NCBI GenBank assembly: GCA_021324775.1
Contig: JAJPIM010000001.1
Coordinates: forward strand, 53,353-117,352
Length of the DNA stretch: 64,000 nucleotides
DNA from: Gemmatimonadota bacterium
Lineage (GTDB): Bacteria; Gemmatimonadota; Gemmatimonadetes; Gemmatimonadales; Gemmatimonadaceae
Reading direction: 5' to 3'
Made by a program: the position numbers and the translations under genes. A model generated the notes under the pieces. The model searched no databases and was not told where the DNA came from. It saw only the letters and a list, made by a program, of their open reading frames with translations. Positions 44,673 to 53,527 of the stretch are shown in pieces. Numbering within the stretch: position 1 is the stretch's first letter; the number at the start of each line of letters is the position of its first letter.

Positions 44673-46127
44673 ATGCCGATCGAGGAAGCCGACCAGATAG
44701 TCGCCGCGCCGGCTCTCGTGCGCGCAATGCGGTTCCGCGATGTTGTCCTCTTCCTCATCATCACCGGCTTCAGTGTCCGGTGGATCGCCAATGCATCAGC
44801 CGCCGGGCCGAGCGCCGCCGTCATCTGGATCGGCGCGTGCGTCGTGTTCTATATCCCCCTCGTGTTCACCGTCCTCGAGCTCTCGTCGCGATACCCGGAG
44901 GAGGGCGGCATCTATGTCTGGACCAAGCAGGCGTTCGGCGGGTTCTCGGGCTTCATCACCGGCTGGACGTACTGGGCTTCCAACCTCCCGTACTTTCCGT
45001 CGCTCCTCTACTTCATGGCGGCGAATGCGCTCTACCTGAGTGGCACCCACGCCCGGACACTCGCCGGCAATCCGGTGTATTTCGTCCTCGCGTCGATGCT
45101 CGGTCTCAGTCTCGCGGTCGGACTCAACATCGTCGGACTGAACATCAGCAAATGGCTCCACAACATCGGCGCCCTCGGCATGTGGCTGCCCACGGTGATA
45201 CTCGTGGCCCTGAGCGCGGTCGTGTGGGCACGGTTCGGCTCAGCCACTCCTCTCACCCGCGCATCGTTCGTCCCGGGTATGCATCTCAAGGATGTCATTT
45301 TCTGGTCGACGGTCGCGTTTTCGCTCACCGGTGCCGAGAGTGCCTCGATGCTCGGCGATGAGATCGAGAACCCGAGACGCACGCTGCCACGCGCACTCCT
45401 CCTCGCCGGATTGATCATTCCGCTCATCTACATCGTGCCGACGATCGGGATCCTGGTGGCCCTGCCACCGGATCACGTGACGATCATCTCGGGGTTCATG
45501 GACTCGATCACGATATTCGCCGCGCGGCTGCACGTGGGGTGGATTGTCGCACTCTGTGCCGCCCTTATCACGGCCGGCTCGATCGGACAGTGCGGCGCGT
45601 GGGTGGCAGCCTCCGCGCGGCTCCCATTCGTCGCCGGGATCGACCGCTACCTCCCGGCAGCATTCGGCCGGCTCCATCCCCGATGGGGCACACCGCATGT
45701 CTCGTTGATCATCCTGGGCGTCATCTCTGTCGCCTTCATCGTGCTGAGCCAGCTCGGCACTGGCGTCTCGGGCGCCTATAACGTCATGGTCAGTGTGTCG
45801 GTGATCACGTTCCTCATCCCGTACCTGCTCATGTTCGCGGCCGCGATCCGGCTGCAGAACCGCCCAATGCCACCGGGTGCCTTCCGTGTCTGGGGCGGAC
45901 GCCCCGTTGCGACACTGCTCGCCGCGGTCGGCTTCACGACCACCGCGGTTTCATGCGTCCTCTCCCTCATCCCCGACCCGTCCGACCCCAACCCCCTACT
46001 GTCCTTCACCAAGGTCGCAGGATTGACCGCGGTCACGGTCGCGGTTGGCGTGGTCCTTTACCTCATGGGCGCCGCCCGCGCCCGCCGCGCCGCCCTCACC
46101 GCGCAGCCAGCCCAACACGCGGCCTGA
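44673..46127 (+). CDS. APC-superfamily amino acid permease
   Basis: 484 aa, 12 predicted helices. Inner-membrane amino-acid or amine transporter. It contains ELSSRYPEEGGIYVWTKQAFG and FITGWTYWASNLPYFPSLLYF as in the family, and AESASMLGDEIENPRRTLPRA. It differs from the other two permeases of the window in helix 1 (ITGFSVRWIANASAAGPS), so it belongs to another subfamily. The TGA stop is the first base triplet of a three-copy 29-base repeat. Confidence 0.88.
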   Translation: MPIEEADQIVAAPALVRAMRFRDVVLFLIITGFSVRWIANASAAGPSAAVIWIGACVVFYIPLVFTVLELSSRYPEEGGIYVWTKQAFGGFSGFITGWTYWASNLPYFPSLLYFMAANALYLSGTHARTLAGNPVYFVLASMLGLSLAVGLNIVGLNISKWLHNIGALGMWLPTVILVALSAVVWARFGSATPLTRASFVPGMHLKDVIFWSTVAFSLTGAESASMLGDEIENPRRTLPRALLLAGLIIPLIYIVPTIGILVALPPDHVTIISGFMDSITIFAARLHVGWIVALCAALITAGSIGQCGAWVAASARLPFVAGIDRYLPAAFGRLHPRWGTPHVSLIILGVISVAFIVLSQLGTGVSGAYNVMVSVSVITFLIPYLLMFAAAIRLQNRPMPPGAFRVWGGRPVATLLAAVGFTTTAVSCVLSLIPDPSDPNPLLSFTKVAGLTAVTVAVGVVLYLMGAARARRAALTAQPAQHAA

Positions 46128-46206
46128 CGGTTGCCTGTTGGGCGCACGCAACCTGACGGTTGGCTGTTGCGCGGACTCAGCGTGACGGTTGGCTGTTGCG
46201 CGCACG
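46125..46206. repeat. Three 29-base direct repeats beginning at the permease stop codon
   Basis: TGACGGTTGCCTGTTGGGCG, TGACGGTTGGCTGTTGCGCG and TGACGGTTGGCTGTTGCGCG start at 46125, 46154 and 46183, exactly 29 bases apart. The first TGA is the permease stop. Confidence 0.88.
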
Positions 46207-46212
46207 AACCCA

Positions 46213-46242
46213 TCCTTGGTAGGGGCCGGTCGCGACCGGCCC
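46213..46242. repeat. Type A palindromic repeat, copy 4
   Basis: TCCTTGGTAGGGG then CCGGTCGCGACCGGCCC, intact palindrome. Confidence 0.8.
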
Positions 46243-46275
46243 TGCCAGCCGCCCACCGGATGCCTGCGAAGGGGG

Positions 46276-46347
46276 GCAGCGGGGGCCGTTCGCGAACCGA
46301 AGGTCGCCCTGTTCGGGCAACGGCCCCCAGACGGATGCCGCAGCCCA
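46276..46347. repeat. Type B palindromic repeat, copy 5
   Basis: GGGGGCCGTTCGCGAACCG, then AAGGTCGCCCTGTTCGGGC, then AACGGCCCCC and the trailing CAGACGGATGCCGCAGCCC shared with the copies near 12424 and 12564. Confidence 0.78.
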
Positions 46348-46390
46348 TGTAGTTGCTTCTGGATCGCCACCATCGGCATCACACTGATTC

Positions 46391-46421
46391 ATCCCCGGTA
46401 GGGGCCGGTCGCGACCGGCCC
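46391..46421. repeat. Type A palindromic repeat, copy 5
   Basis: ATCCCCGGTAGGGG then CCGGTCGCGACCGGCCC, intact palindrome, followed by TAGTTGCCGTCCC that recalls the GTTGCCGTCCC of the 140-base unit. Confidence 0.8.
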
Positions 46422-46518
46422 AGTAATACCGTAGTTGCCGTCCCACCCGGTCGCGCCCGTCTCACACGCCCCGCCCCGCTCCCGTAGCTCGCACGTCCCC
46501 CGCCGGCTACGATGACTC

Positions 46519-47928
46519 ATGCCCACACCAATCCCCGTCGTCCCCGACATCTTCCGCGAATACGACATCCGAGGCCTCGTCGGCTCGGAGCTCACTCCCG
46601 ACACCGCCCGCGCGGTCGGCTTCGGATACGCCGTCTTCCTCGCGGACAAGAATGTCAAAGGCCCGATCGCGGTCGGCCGCGACAACCGCCCGAGCGGCCA
46701 GGCGCTGCGCGATGCGCTCGTCGCCGCACTCACGGAATCGGGTATCGATGTGGTCGACGTCGGCGTGGTCCCGACACCAGGCCTGTACTGGGCCCTCGAG
46801 CGCCTCAGCGTCGCGGGCGGCCTCCAGATCACCGCGTCCCACAATCCCGCCCCGTACAACGGTTTCAAGATGTGCGTGGGCACGCGGGCCCTCTACGGCG
46901 ATGACATCCAGCAGATCCTGTCGATCATTCAGGCCGGCCGCCGCGTCACAGGCAAAGGCTCGGTCCGGACGGTCGCGATGCTCGACCAGTATCTCGATGA
47001 CCTCGTCGAGCGCATCGGCCCACTCGCCCGCCCGCTCCGTATCGCTCTCGATTGCGCCAACGGCGTCGGTTCGCTGGTCGGTCCCCGCCTGATGCAACGC
47101 CTCGGCGTGACAGTCACGAGCTGCCTGCTCTGCGAAAGCGATGGCACGTTCCCGCATCGCCAGCCGGACCCGAGCCAGGCAAAGAACCTGCAGGACCTCA
47201 TCGATGCGGTCAACGCGGCGTCTGCGAGCGGTAAGTCCGTGGACGCGGGGATCGCGCTCGACGGCGACGCGGACCGCATTGGGGTCGTGGACGCCGCAGG
47301 CAACATCGTGTGGGGCGACCGCGTGCTCGCGATCTACGCCCGCGATGTACTCGCCAATCCCGAGCACCGCGGCGCGCCGGTCATCTTCGATGTCAAGTCG
47401 TCCCAGTCCCTCGGCGACGCGATCACCGCCGCCGGCGGCAAGCCCGTGATGTGGAAGACGGGCCACTCGCTGATCGAGGCGAAGATGCACGAGATCCACG
47501 CGCCGCTCGCCGGCGAGCTGTCGGGACACATGTACATCGCGGACGGCTACTATGGTTTCGACGACGCGCTCTACGCCGCCGGCCGGCTCCTGCGCATCAT
47601 CGCGTCGTCTGGTAAAAGCCTCGAGCAGTTACTCGACGGCGTACCAGTCTACCCGGTCTCTCCCGAGATCCGCGTGGATTGTCCCGACGACAAGAAGTTC
47701 GGTATCGTGGATCGCGCGGTGGCGCACTGGTCAGCCACACACCAGGTGGTCACCGTCGACGGCGCCCGCGTGACGTTTGGCACGGGCTGGGGCCTCATCC
47801 GCGCATCGAACACGCAACCGGCTCTCGTGCTGCGCTACGAAGCCCGCACGGACGCCGCCCTCGCCGCGATTCGCTCGGAGATGGAAGGCTGGCTGAAAAC
47901 GCAGGGCGTCACAGTGCCAACTGCGTAG
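46519..47928 (+). CDS. Phosphomannomutase/phosphoglucomutase
   Basis: 469 aa. Interconverts hexose 1- and 6-phosphates for envelope polysaccharide or storage metabolism in the cytoplasm. Alpha-D-phosphohexomutase motifs: FREYDIRGL at the N-terminus, phospho-Ser loop TASHNPAPYNGFKM (Ser about 107), metal loop DGDADRIG (about 249), sugar loop GELSGHMYI and the phosphate-binding end loop (GWGLIRASNTQPALVLRYEA). Length and order match AlgC/ManB-type enzymes; which sugar is preferred cannot be told. A purine tract begins directly after the TAG, and the ene-reductase gene converges from the right. Confidence 0.94.
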   Translation: MPTPIPVVPDIFREYDIRGLVGSELTPDTARAVGFGYAVFLADKNVKGPIAVGRDNRPSGQALRDALVAALTESGIDVVDVGVVPTPGLYWALERLSVAGGLQITASHNPAPYNGFKMCVGTRALYGDDIQQILSIIQAGRRVTGKGSVRTVAMLDQYLDDLVERIGPLARPLRIALDCANGVGSLVGPRLMQRLGVTVTSCLLCESDGTFPHRQPDPSQAKNLQDLIDAVNAASASGKSVDAGIALDGDADRIGVVDAAGNIVWGDRVLAIYARDVLANPEHRGAPVIFDVKSSQSLGDAITAAGGKPVMWKTGHSLIEAKMHEIHAPLAGELSGHMYIADGYYGFDDALYAAGRLLRIIASSGKSLEQLLDGVPVYPVSPEIRVDCPDDKKFGIVDRAVAHWSATHQVVTVDGARVTFGTGWGLIRASNTQPALVLRYEARTDAALAAIRSEMEGWLKTQGVTVPTA

Positions 47929-47997
47929 AGAGGAGCGAAACAGAAAGGAGAAAGCAGTTTATTGTCTCCTCTCTCCTCTCTGTTTTTCTACTCTCTA
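47929..47997. terminator. Facing purine and pyrimidine tracts: probable bidirectional terminator
   Basis: The + strand purine tract (47929-47956) starts flush with the phosphohexomutase TAG; the pyrimidine tract (47965-47997) ends flush with the ene-reductase TAA. AACAGAAAGGAGA can pair with TCTCCTCTCTGTT with one mismatch, and the + strand then runs TTTTTCT. This would end both transcripts. Confidence 0.6.
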
Positions 47998-49086
47998 TTA
48001 CGGCCGGCTGTACCGGCCGTAATCCGTGTACCCGTGCGCGTCGCCACCGTAGTACGTCGCACGATTCGGCACGGACAGCGCCAGTCCCGCGCGAAACCGC
48101 TCGACGAGATCCGGGTTGGCGATGTAGAGCGCCCCAAACGCCACGAGGTCCGCGGCACCACTCTGTATCACTGCCGTGGCGCTCGCCCGATCGAAGCTGC
48201 CGTTCACGATGATCCGCCCGGGAAAGGCGGCACGAATCGCGGGCAGCGTGCGCGGCGTCGACGCAGGCGCGGTCACGTGCTCCACGACGTGGAGATAGGC
48301 GAGCCCCAGTCCCGACAGCGCGCGCGCAACGCCGCTGAACGTCGTCAAGGGGTCCGTGTCGGTCATGGAGTTGTTGGGATTGGTCGGCGACAGCCGTAGC
48401 CCGACCCGGTCCGCGCCCCAGACGCCGCACACGGCCTCCACGACCTCGCGCACAAACCGCACACGATTCTCGAGCGGCCCGCCGTACTGGTCGGTGCGAT
48501 GGTTCGACCCGTCCCGGATGAACTGATCGATGATGTACCCGTTGGCGCCGTGGATCTCCACGCCATCGAATCCAGCCGCCCTGGCGTTGCGCGCACCAGC
48601 CGCGAACTGCTCCACCACACGCGGGATCTCGCTGGTTTCCAGCGCGCGCGGCACCACGAAGGGCAGTTTGCCCTCGGGCGTGAGCGACATCCCCACGGGC
48701 GCGATCGCCGACGGAGCCACCGGCAGCGCGCCCCCCGGCTGCAACAACGGATGCGATACGCGGCCCACGTGCCAGAGCTGCAGGAAGATCCGCCCCCCGC
48801 GCGCGTGCACCGCGTCGGTCACGAGCCGCCACCCCGCGACCTGGGCGTCGCTATAAATGCCCGGCGTGTTCTGGTAACCAAGTCCCTCGGGTGATACCTG
48901 GGACCCTTCGCTGACCTCGAGCCCGGCCGAGGCGCGCTGCGCGTAGTACGTCGCGTTGAGTGCACCCGGTACGTTCCCTGGACCCGCGCGATTCCGCGTC
49001 AACGGGGCCATCACGATGCGATTGGGGAGGTGAAGCGCTCCCAACGTGATCGGCGTAAAGAGATCGGGCTCGGACCGTGCGACCAT
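47998..49086 (-). CDS. Old yellow enzyme-family alkene reductase (NemA-like)
   Basis: 362 aa. FMN and NAD(P)H-dependent reduction of activated C=C bonds of enones, maleimides or nitro compounds. Family landmarks: NRIVMAPLTRNRA, LQLWHVGRVSHP, GFDGVEIHGANGYIIDQF, NHRTDQYGGPLENRVRF and the phosphate-binding end ADLVAFGALYIANPDL. The His-Gly-Ala-Asn active-site pair is present. The ATG at 49086 follows GAGGGG and is eight bases past the symporter stop, so the two genes probably share a transcript. Confidence 0.93.
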   Translation of the reverse strand: MVARSEPDLFTPITLGALHLPNRIVMAPLTRNRAGPGNVPGALNATYYAQRASAGLEVSEGSQVSPEGLGYQNTPGIYSDAQVAGWRLVTDAVHARGGRIFLQLWHVGRVSHPLLQPGGALPVAPSAIAPVGMSLTPEGKLPFVVPRALETSEIPRVVEQFAAGARNARAAGFDGVEIHGANGYIIDQFIRDGSNHRTDQYGGPLENRVRFVREVVEAVCGVWGADRVGLRLSPTNPNNSMTDTDPLTTFSGVARALSGLGLAYLHVVEHVTAPASTPRTLPAIRAAFPGRIIVNGSFDRASATAVIQSGAADLVAFGALYIANPDLVERFRAGLALSVPNRATYYGGDAHGYTDYGRYSRP

Positions 49087-49094
49087 GCCCCTCT

Positions 49095-50339
49095 TTAATC
49101 GGCCTGGCGGTCCCCCAGTTCCCGGATCGGGACTCCTTCCCAGCGGGCCAGCACGACGGACGCCAGACAGTTCCCGACGACATTCACCGTCGTGCGCGCC
49201 ATGTCCATGAATGCGTCGACGCCAAGGAGCACGGCCACCGCTTGAATCGGTAGGCCGAAGGTGGTGAGCGCGCCCGACAGGATCACCACGCCCGCACGTG
49301 GAACGCCCGCGACGCCTTTGCTCGTGAGCATGAGGGTCAGCATCAGCACGAGTTGCGTCGCGAGCGAGAGATGGATGCCCCCAGCCTGCGCCGCGAACAG
49401 CGATCCGATCGCGAGATAGAGCGTGCTCCCGTCCAGGTTGAACGAGTACCCCGCCGGTATCACGAACGCGACGATCCGCCGCGGGACGCCGAACTCCTCC
49501 ATCACTTCCATCGCCCGCGGAAGCGCCGCCTCGGATGTCGATGTCGAAAACGCGATCAGCGCGGGCTCCCGCACGGCACGGATGAACGCGCGCACCGGCA
49601 CACCGGCCAGGACCGCGACGGGAAGGAACACGCACACGATGAGCACGATCAGCGCGGCGTACATCGTGAGCACCAGCTTCGCGAGGCTGAACAGCACGGC
49701 GGGCCCGCTGTGCCCGATCGTCACCGCGATCGCGGCGCCGATGCCGATCGGCGCGTACAGCATCACGAGGCCGACCATGCGAAACACGACTTCGGCCAGG
49801 CTCTCGAACAGCCCGAGCATCGTGGCGCGTGGCTTGGCGGGCACCCGCGTAAGCGCGATCGCGAACAGGATCGCGAACACGACGACCTGCAGGACGTCGT
49901 TGGTGCTCGCCGCTTCCACGATGCTCTGCGGCACCATGTGCTCCAGCACCGCACCGATCGACACGTGATGCGCCGCCAGCTCGGCGCCGGGCGCCGCCGG
50001 TGCCTCGGCCAGCGACACTCCCGTGCCCGGATGCGCCAGATTCCCGGCGAGCAGCCCCACGACCAGCGCCAGGGTGGTGACGGCTTCGAAATAGATGATG
50101 GCCCTGAGCGCCAGCCGCCCCACGGATTTGATGTCGCCGCCATGGCCCGCTACACCGACGACCAGCGTGCTAAACACCAGTGGCACGACCAGTGACTTGA
50201 TCAGCCGCAAGAAGATCGTGGACAGCGGCTCGAGCGTGACCGCCGTCGCCGGAAACAACCAGCCGATCGCCGTCCCGGCCACCATCGAGATGGCGATCCA
50301 TTCGGTGAGCGTGGGCCAGCGCTTGAAACGAGCAGGCAT
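49095..50339 (-). CDS. Dicarboxylate/amino acid:cation symporter (DAACS family)
   Basis: 414 aa, eight helices plus two re-entrant loops. Sodium- or proton-coupled uptake of glutamate, aspartate or C4-dicarboxylates. Signature segments: the Ser-rich loop STSTSEAALPRAM, AGYSFNLDGSTLYLAIGSLF, LTSKGVAGVPRAG and VDAFMDMARTTVNVVGNCLA, with the substrate-binding Asp and Asn of helix 8. It heads a two-gene unit with the ene-reductase and is divergent from the CPBP protease gene. Confidence 0.94.
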   Translation of the reverse strand: MPARFKRWPTLTEWIAISMVAGTAIGWLFPATAVTLEPLSTIFLRLIKSLVVPLVFSTLVVGVAGHGGDIKSVGRLALRAIIYFEAVTTLALVVGLLAGNLAHPGTGVSLAEAPAAPGAELAAHHVSIGAVLEHMVPQSIVEAASTNDVLQVVVFAILFAIALTRVPAKPRATMLGLFESLAEVVFRMVGLVMLYAPIGIGAAIAVTIGHSGPAVLFSLAKLVLTMYAALIVLIVCVFLPVAVLAGVPVRAFIRAVREPALIAFSTSTSEAALPRAMEVMEEFGVPRRIVAFVIPAGYSFNLDGSTLYLAIGSLFAAQAGGIHLSLATQLVLMLTLMLTSKGVAGVPRAGVVILSGALTTFGLPIQAVAVLLGVDAFMDMARTTVNVVGNCLASVVLARWEGVPIRELGDRQAD

Positions 50340-50466
50340 GAGGGCGGATCAGGTCAGGGATGTCATCGCGGGTGTTGCCATCCGGCGATGTGGCGACCGA
50401 ACTTCAGGGGCAGGCCGATGATACGACCTGTGGTGCCACTGGTCGAGAGACTCTCCTTCGAGCGAC

Positions 50467-51441
50467 ATGCCTGACCCTGTAGCCGGCTCCGCGCCGATAC
50501 CACCGCCACCGCTCGCTCCAGGTCCGGTCACGCGGCTGTTCATCGGCCGCGACGGCCTCCGGGCGTTCTGGAGTGTGGTCTTGTTCGCGATCGTCCTGGT
50601 TGCGGCAGCGTTTCTCGTCGCATTCGTTGGTACGGGTGTGGCGATGGTGCTCGGCGCCAGCCCTCGCTCCTTCGTCCCGTCCTTCGCGATTTCGCCGGCC
50701 GTCGTCGCCGTCGGCAGTTACCCGTTCGCGGTTACCGTGCTGATCGCGACGATCGTGATGGCTCGTGCCGAACGGCGTTCGCCATGGAGCTACGGATTGG
50801 CCGGTCGCCACGCGTTCGGATTGTTCGCCGCGGGCGCGGGCTGGGGCTTCCTCGCGCTCTCGGCGTTGATCGGACTGCTCGCGATCACCGGACACATCAC
50901 GGTCGGCGGTCCCAGCGATCCGCCTCTTCTCGCATTGCGGTCGGCGGCCGTATGGGCGCTTGCGTTTCTCGGAGTCGGACTGTTCGAGGAGACGCTCGCG
51001 CGCGGATATCTCCAGGGTCGCCTGTCGCGAGCGATCGGGTTCTGGCCCGCCGCCGTCCTGCTCTCCATCCTCTTCGGTGCCGGCCACTATTCGAACGGCG
51101 GAGAGACCGGTACTGGCCTCATTGGCGCCGGTGCCGTCGGTCTCGTGTTCTGCTACAGCCTGTGGCGCTCTGGCTCGCTCTGGTGGGCGATCGGTTTTCA
51201 CGCCGCGTGGGACTGGGCACAATCGTATTTCTACGGCACACACGACAGCGGCTTGGCTGCCCAAGGCGCTCTGCTCACATCCCAGCCCGCAGGGGCGAGC
51301 TGGTTGAGCGGCGGCACGGTCGGCCCCGAAGGCAGTGCGCTGGTGTTCGTGATCCTCGTTGCGGTGGCGCTCGTGATCCGCTGGACGCTCACGCCTCCGC
51401 CCCTTGCCTCCACCGCGGACGCCACTGCGCTCCGCTCGTGA
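50467..51441 (+). CDS. CPBP-family intramembrane metalloprotease
   Basis: 324 aa, about eight helices. Site-2-like membrane protease of the CAAX/Abi group. The three conserved motifs are visible: EETLARGYL (EExxxR), FGAGHYSNGG (FxxxH) and GFHAAWDWAQ (HxxxN/D). Its substrate is unknown; family members process membrane peptides or act in bacteriocin self-immunity. It ends eight bases before the M14 peptidase start, so the two genes are probably one operon. Confidence 0.88.
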   Translation: MPDPVAGSAPIPPPPLAPGPVTRLFIGRDGLRAFWSVVLFAIVLVAAAFLVAFVGTGVAMVLGASPRSFVPSFAISPAVVAVGSYPFAVTVLIATIVMARAERRSPWSYGLAGRHAFGLFAAGAGWGFLALSALIGLLAITGHITVGGPSDPPLLALRSAAVWALAFLGVGLFEETLARGYLQGRLSRAIGFWPAAVLLSILFGAGHYSNGGETGTGLIGAGAVGLVFCYSLWRSGSLWWAIGFHAAWDWAQSYFYGTHDSGLAAQGALLTSQPAGASWLSGGTVGPEGSALVFVILVAVALVIRWTLTPPPLASTADATALRS

Positions 51442-51448
51442 GTCTCTG

Positions 51449-53188
51449 ATGCGCGATCTGACATCGGCTGCGCGCCGCATCGTGGTCGCCCTCACGCCGG
51501 TCTTTCTCGCCGGATGTGCATCCCACGCCACCACACCGGCCGCGCCTTCGCCCACACCGTCCGGCAACTCCGCACTCGCCACGCTCGCCGAGCGCTCCGG
51601 CTACACGATAACCACGCCCTACGACAGTGTCGTCGCGTATCTCCATCTCCTCGTGCAGCGCGCGGCGGCGGATTCCGTGGCCGGACGCCGCTCGCATCCG
51701 ATGCTCGTCGAGAGCACATCCGGCACGACGAGCGAAGGCCGCCCACTCCCCTATGTCGTCCTCGCTCGCCCCATGGTCCACTCGGCGCGCGAAGCACACG
51801 ACAGCGGCCGGCCGATCGTCTACGTCGAAGCCAACATCCACGCCGGTGAGGTCGAGGGCAAAGAAGCAATGCTCGCCGTCATACGTGACCTGGGCGTTCT
51901 CGCCAGTCCCACCGCGCCGAGCGTCCTCGACTCGATCGTGCTCATCGTGGAACCGATCTACAACGCCGACGGCAACGACCACTTCGCGCCACAGTCCGTC
52001 AACCGCACGGAACAGAACGGCCCCGAGATCGTCGGCGAGCGCGCCAACGGCCAACACCTCGATCTCAATCGGGATTTCATCAAGGCCGAAGCACCCGAGA
52101 CTCGCATGACGCTCGGCATGTTTCGCGACTGGGACCCGGATGTGTTCGTGGACCTGCACACGACGGATGGCAGTTTCCACGGATACGCCCTCACATACGC
52201 GCCACCGCTCGATCCGGCCGCGGAGTTCACGGGTCCCTACACACGCGATTCGCTGCTGCCCGTGCTCCGCCAGCGGATGCACGACCGCCACCATTTCGAT
52301 GTGTTCGACTACGGCAACTTCGAGCCGGAACGCGCGCCAGGCATCGACACCGCCCCCCACACGTGGCGGACGTACGACGCGCGCCCGCGGTTCGGCACGA
52401 ATTACGTCGGCCTCCGGAACCGGATCGCGATCCTGAGCGAGGCCTACTCGCACGACCCGTTCGCGCGCCGGACCGCATCGACCTACGCCTTCGTGCGCGA
52501 GATTCTGTCCCTCGTGGCCGAACGCCGTACCCAGATCCTCCACGTCACCGCCAGCGCCGACAGCGCGGTCGTGGATTGGGGATCGCACCCCGGACACGGA
52601 CAGGACGTGCCGATCCGGTCGGCCTTCGCGCCGAGCCGCGGGATCGAGCCGGTGCTGGTGGAAGACCTCGAACACGTGACCGGCCCGGGCGGCGACACGG
52701 TCCTCTCACAACCCGGCGTCCCGCCCGGCCTGCGGCGGACTGGCCGCATCCACCCCGTCCCGATGCCGGTGGTCGACCGATTCACCCCCACGCTCACGGA
52801 ACGCCTCCCGCTGGCCTACGCCGTCCCCGCGGGCGACACAGCGATTCTCCGGCTCCTCCGGCTGCACGGCATCAAGATGCGGGAGCTCCACTCCGACACC
52901 GCCCTGGCATCCGCCGAGCAGTTTCACATTGATTCAGTCACGCTCGACCCGGTCGTCTTCCAGGGTCATCACCAGACCACCGTCGCCGGCCGGTGGCTGC
53001 GTTCCACCTCGGCCGGTGCGGTCCCCGGCGGCACGTGGCTCGTCCCCGCCAATCAGCCACTCGGCGTGCTGGCCATGTATCTCCTCGACCCCCGCAGCGA
53101 CGACGGACTCGCGACCTGGAATGTCCTGAACCCGGAGCTGGTGCCGGGGCGCGTGTACTCAGTCATCCGCCTGAACCCGGCCCGGTAA
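51449..53188 (+). CDS. M14-family metallopeptidase, exported lipoprotein
   Basis: 579 aa. A zinc carboxypeptidase-like enzyme outside the inner membrane. Signal peptide with lipobox (ALTPVFLAGCASHA). Zinc ligands match the family: HAGEVEGKE (His and Glu) and a later His in VDLHTTDGSFHGY, while ILSEAYSHDPF probably gives the catalytic Glu. The last 180 residues are a beta-rich extension. The ATG at 51449 gives the signal peptide; an upstream in-frame start lies inside the CPBP gene. Preference for amino acid is unknown. Confidence 0.9.
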   Translation: MRDLTSAARRIVVALTPVFLAGCASHATTPAAPSPTPSGNSALATLAERSGYTITTPYDSVVAYLHLLVQRAAADSVAGRRSHPMLVESTSGTTSEGRPLPYVVLARPMVHSAREAHDSGRPIVYVEANIHAGEVEGKEAMLAVIRDLGVLASPTAPSVLDSIVLIVEPIYNADGNDHFAPQSVNRTEQNGPEIVGERANGQHLDLNRDFIKAEAPETRMTLGMFRDWDPDVFVDLHTTDGSFHGYALTYAPPLDPAAEFTGPYTRDSLLPVLRQRMHDRHHFDVFDYGNFEPERAPGIDTAPHTWRTYDARPRFGTNYVGLRNRIAILSEAYSHDPFARRTASTYAFVREILSLVAERRTQILHVTASADSAVVDWGSHPGHGQDVPIRSAFAPSRGIEPVLVEDLEHVTGPGGDTVLSQPGVPPGLRRTGRIHPVPMPVVDRFTPTLTERLPLAYAVPAGDTAILRLLRLHGIKMRELHSDTALASAEQFHIDSVTLDPVVFQGHHQTTVAGRWLRSTSAGAVPGGTWLVPANQPLGVLAMYLLDPRSDDGLATWNVLNPELVPGRVYSVIRLNPAR

Positions 53189-53523
53189 TCCGCCCAATGT
53201 ACCCCCCCGTGTAGTTCACCCGACGCGGCCCCCAAGCCGCGGATTCCAGCCTGAGGCTCATGCCAAGGCGACCCCGGCAACATCACATTTGTGATCACGG
53301 CGGCGCCGGGATCGCCTCCGTAGCCGCCCTTGCGCCACAGGCACCGCGAGCGATTTCACACCCCTCGGCTCACCGTGCTCCGGCCGGCCGCTTCCGGCTA
53401 CGCCCCATTCTGCCGTTTACACTGCGCCCCACCCCCTGTGATATTCCGTGACACCATGCAAACCGCGGATCCGGCGGCGCGAGCCGACGACGGCGGGCAC
53501 TTCCATGTGCCCGGACTCTTCGT
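53189..53523. other. 335-base gap before fabF with promoter-like elements and a tiny ORF
   Basis: No large gene. TTTACA at 53416 and GATATT at 53440 (18-base spacer) resemble a promoter. A 23-codon frame starts at 53456 and ends in a TGA that overlaps the fabF ATG. Confidence 0.5.
53416..53445 (+). promoter_or_regulatory. Candidate promoter of fabF
   Basis: TTTACA (five of six bases of the -35 consensus), 18-base spacer, GATATT (four of six of the -10). The expected start lies a few bases before the ATG of the tiny ORF at 53456. Confidence 0.35.
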
Positions 53524-53527
53524 ATGA
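53456..53527 (+). CDS. Possible 23-residue leader peptide overlapping fabF start
   Basis: Frame MQTADPAARADDGGHFHVPG-LFV-stop. Its TGA (53525-53527) overlaps the fabF ATG (53524-53526). No Shine-Dalgarno sequence is seen before fabF, so translation of this frame might supply ribosomes to fabF. Speculative; it may be chance. Confidence 0.3.
   Translation: MQTADPAARADDGGHFHVPGLFV

Larger units (their letters stand above)
46128..46518. other. 391-base gap filled with repeats, no gene
   Basis: It holds the 29-base repeats, two type A palindromes and one type B element. No coding frame is convincing. Confidence 0.75.

Noticed and set aside
46125..46206. CRISPR-like array of three direct repeats
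   Set aside because: The period is 29 bases with only about 9 variable bases between 20-base conserved parts, and the first copy includes a stop codon. There are no spacers of normal length and no cas genes.
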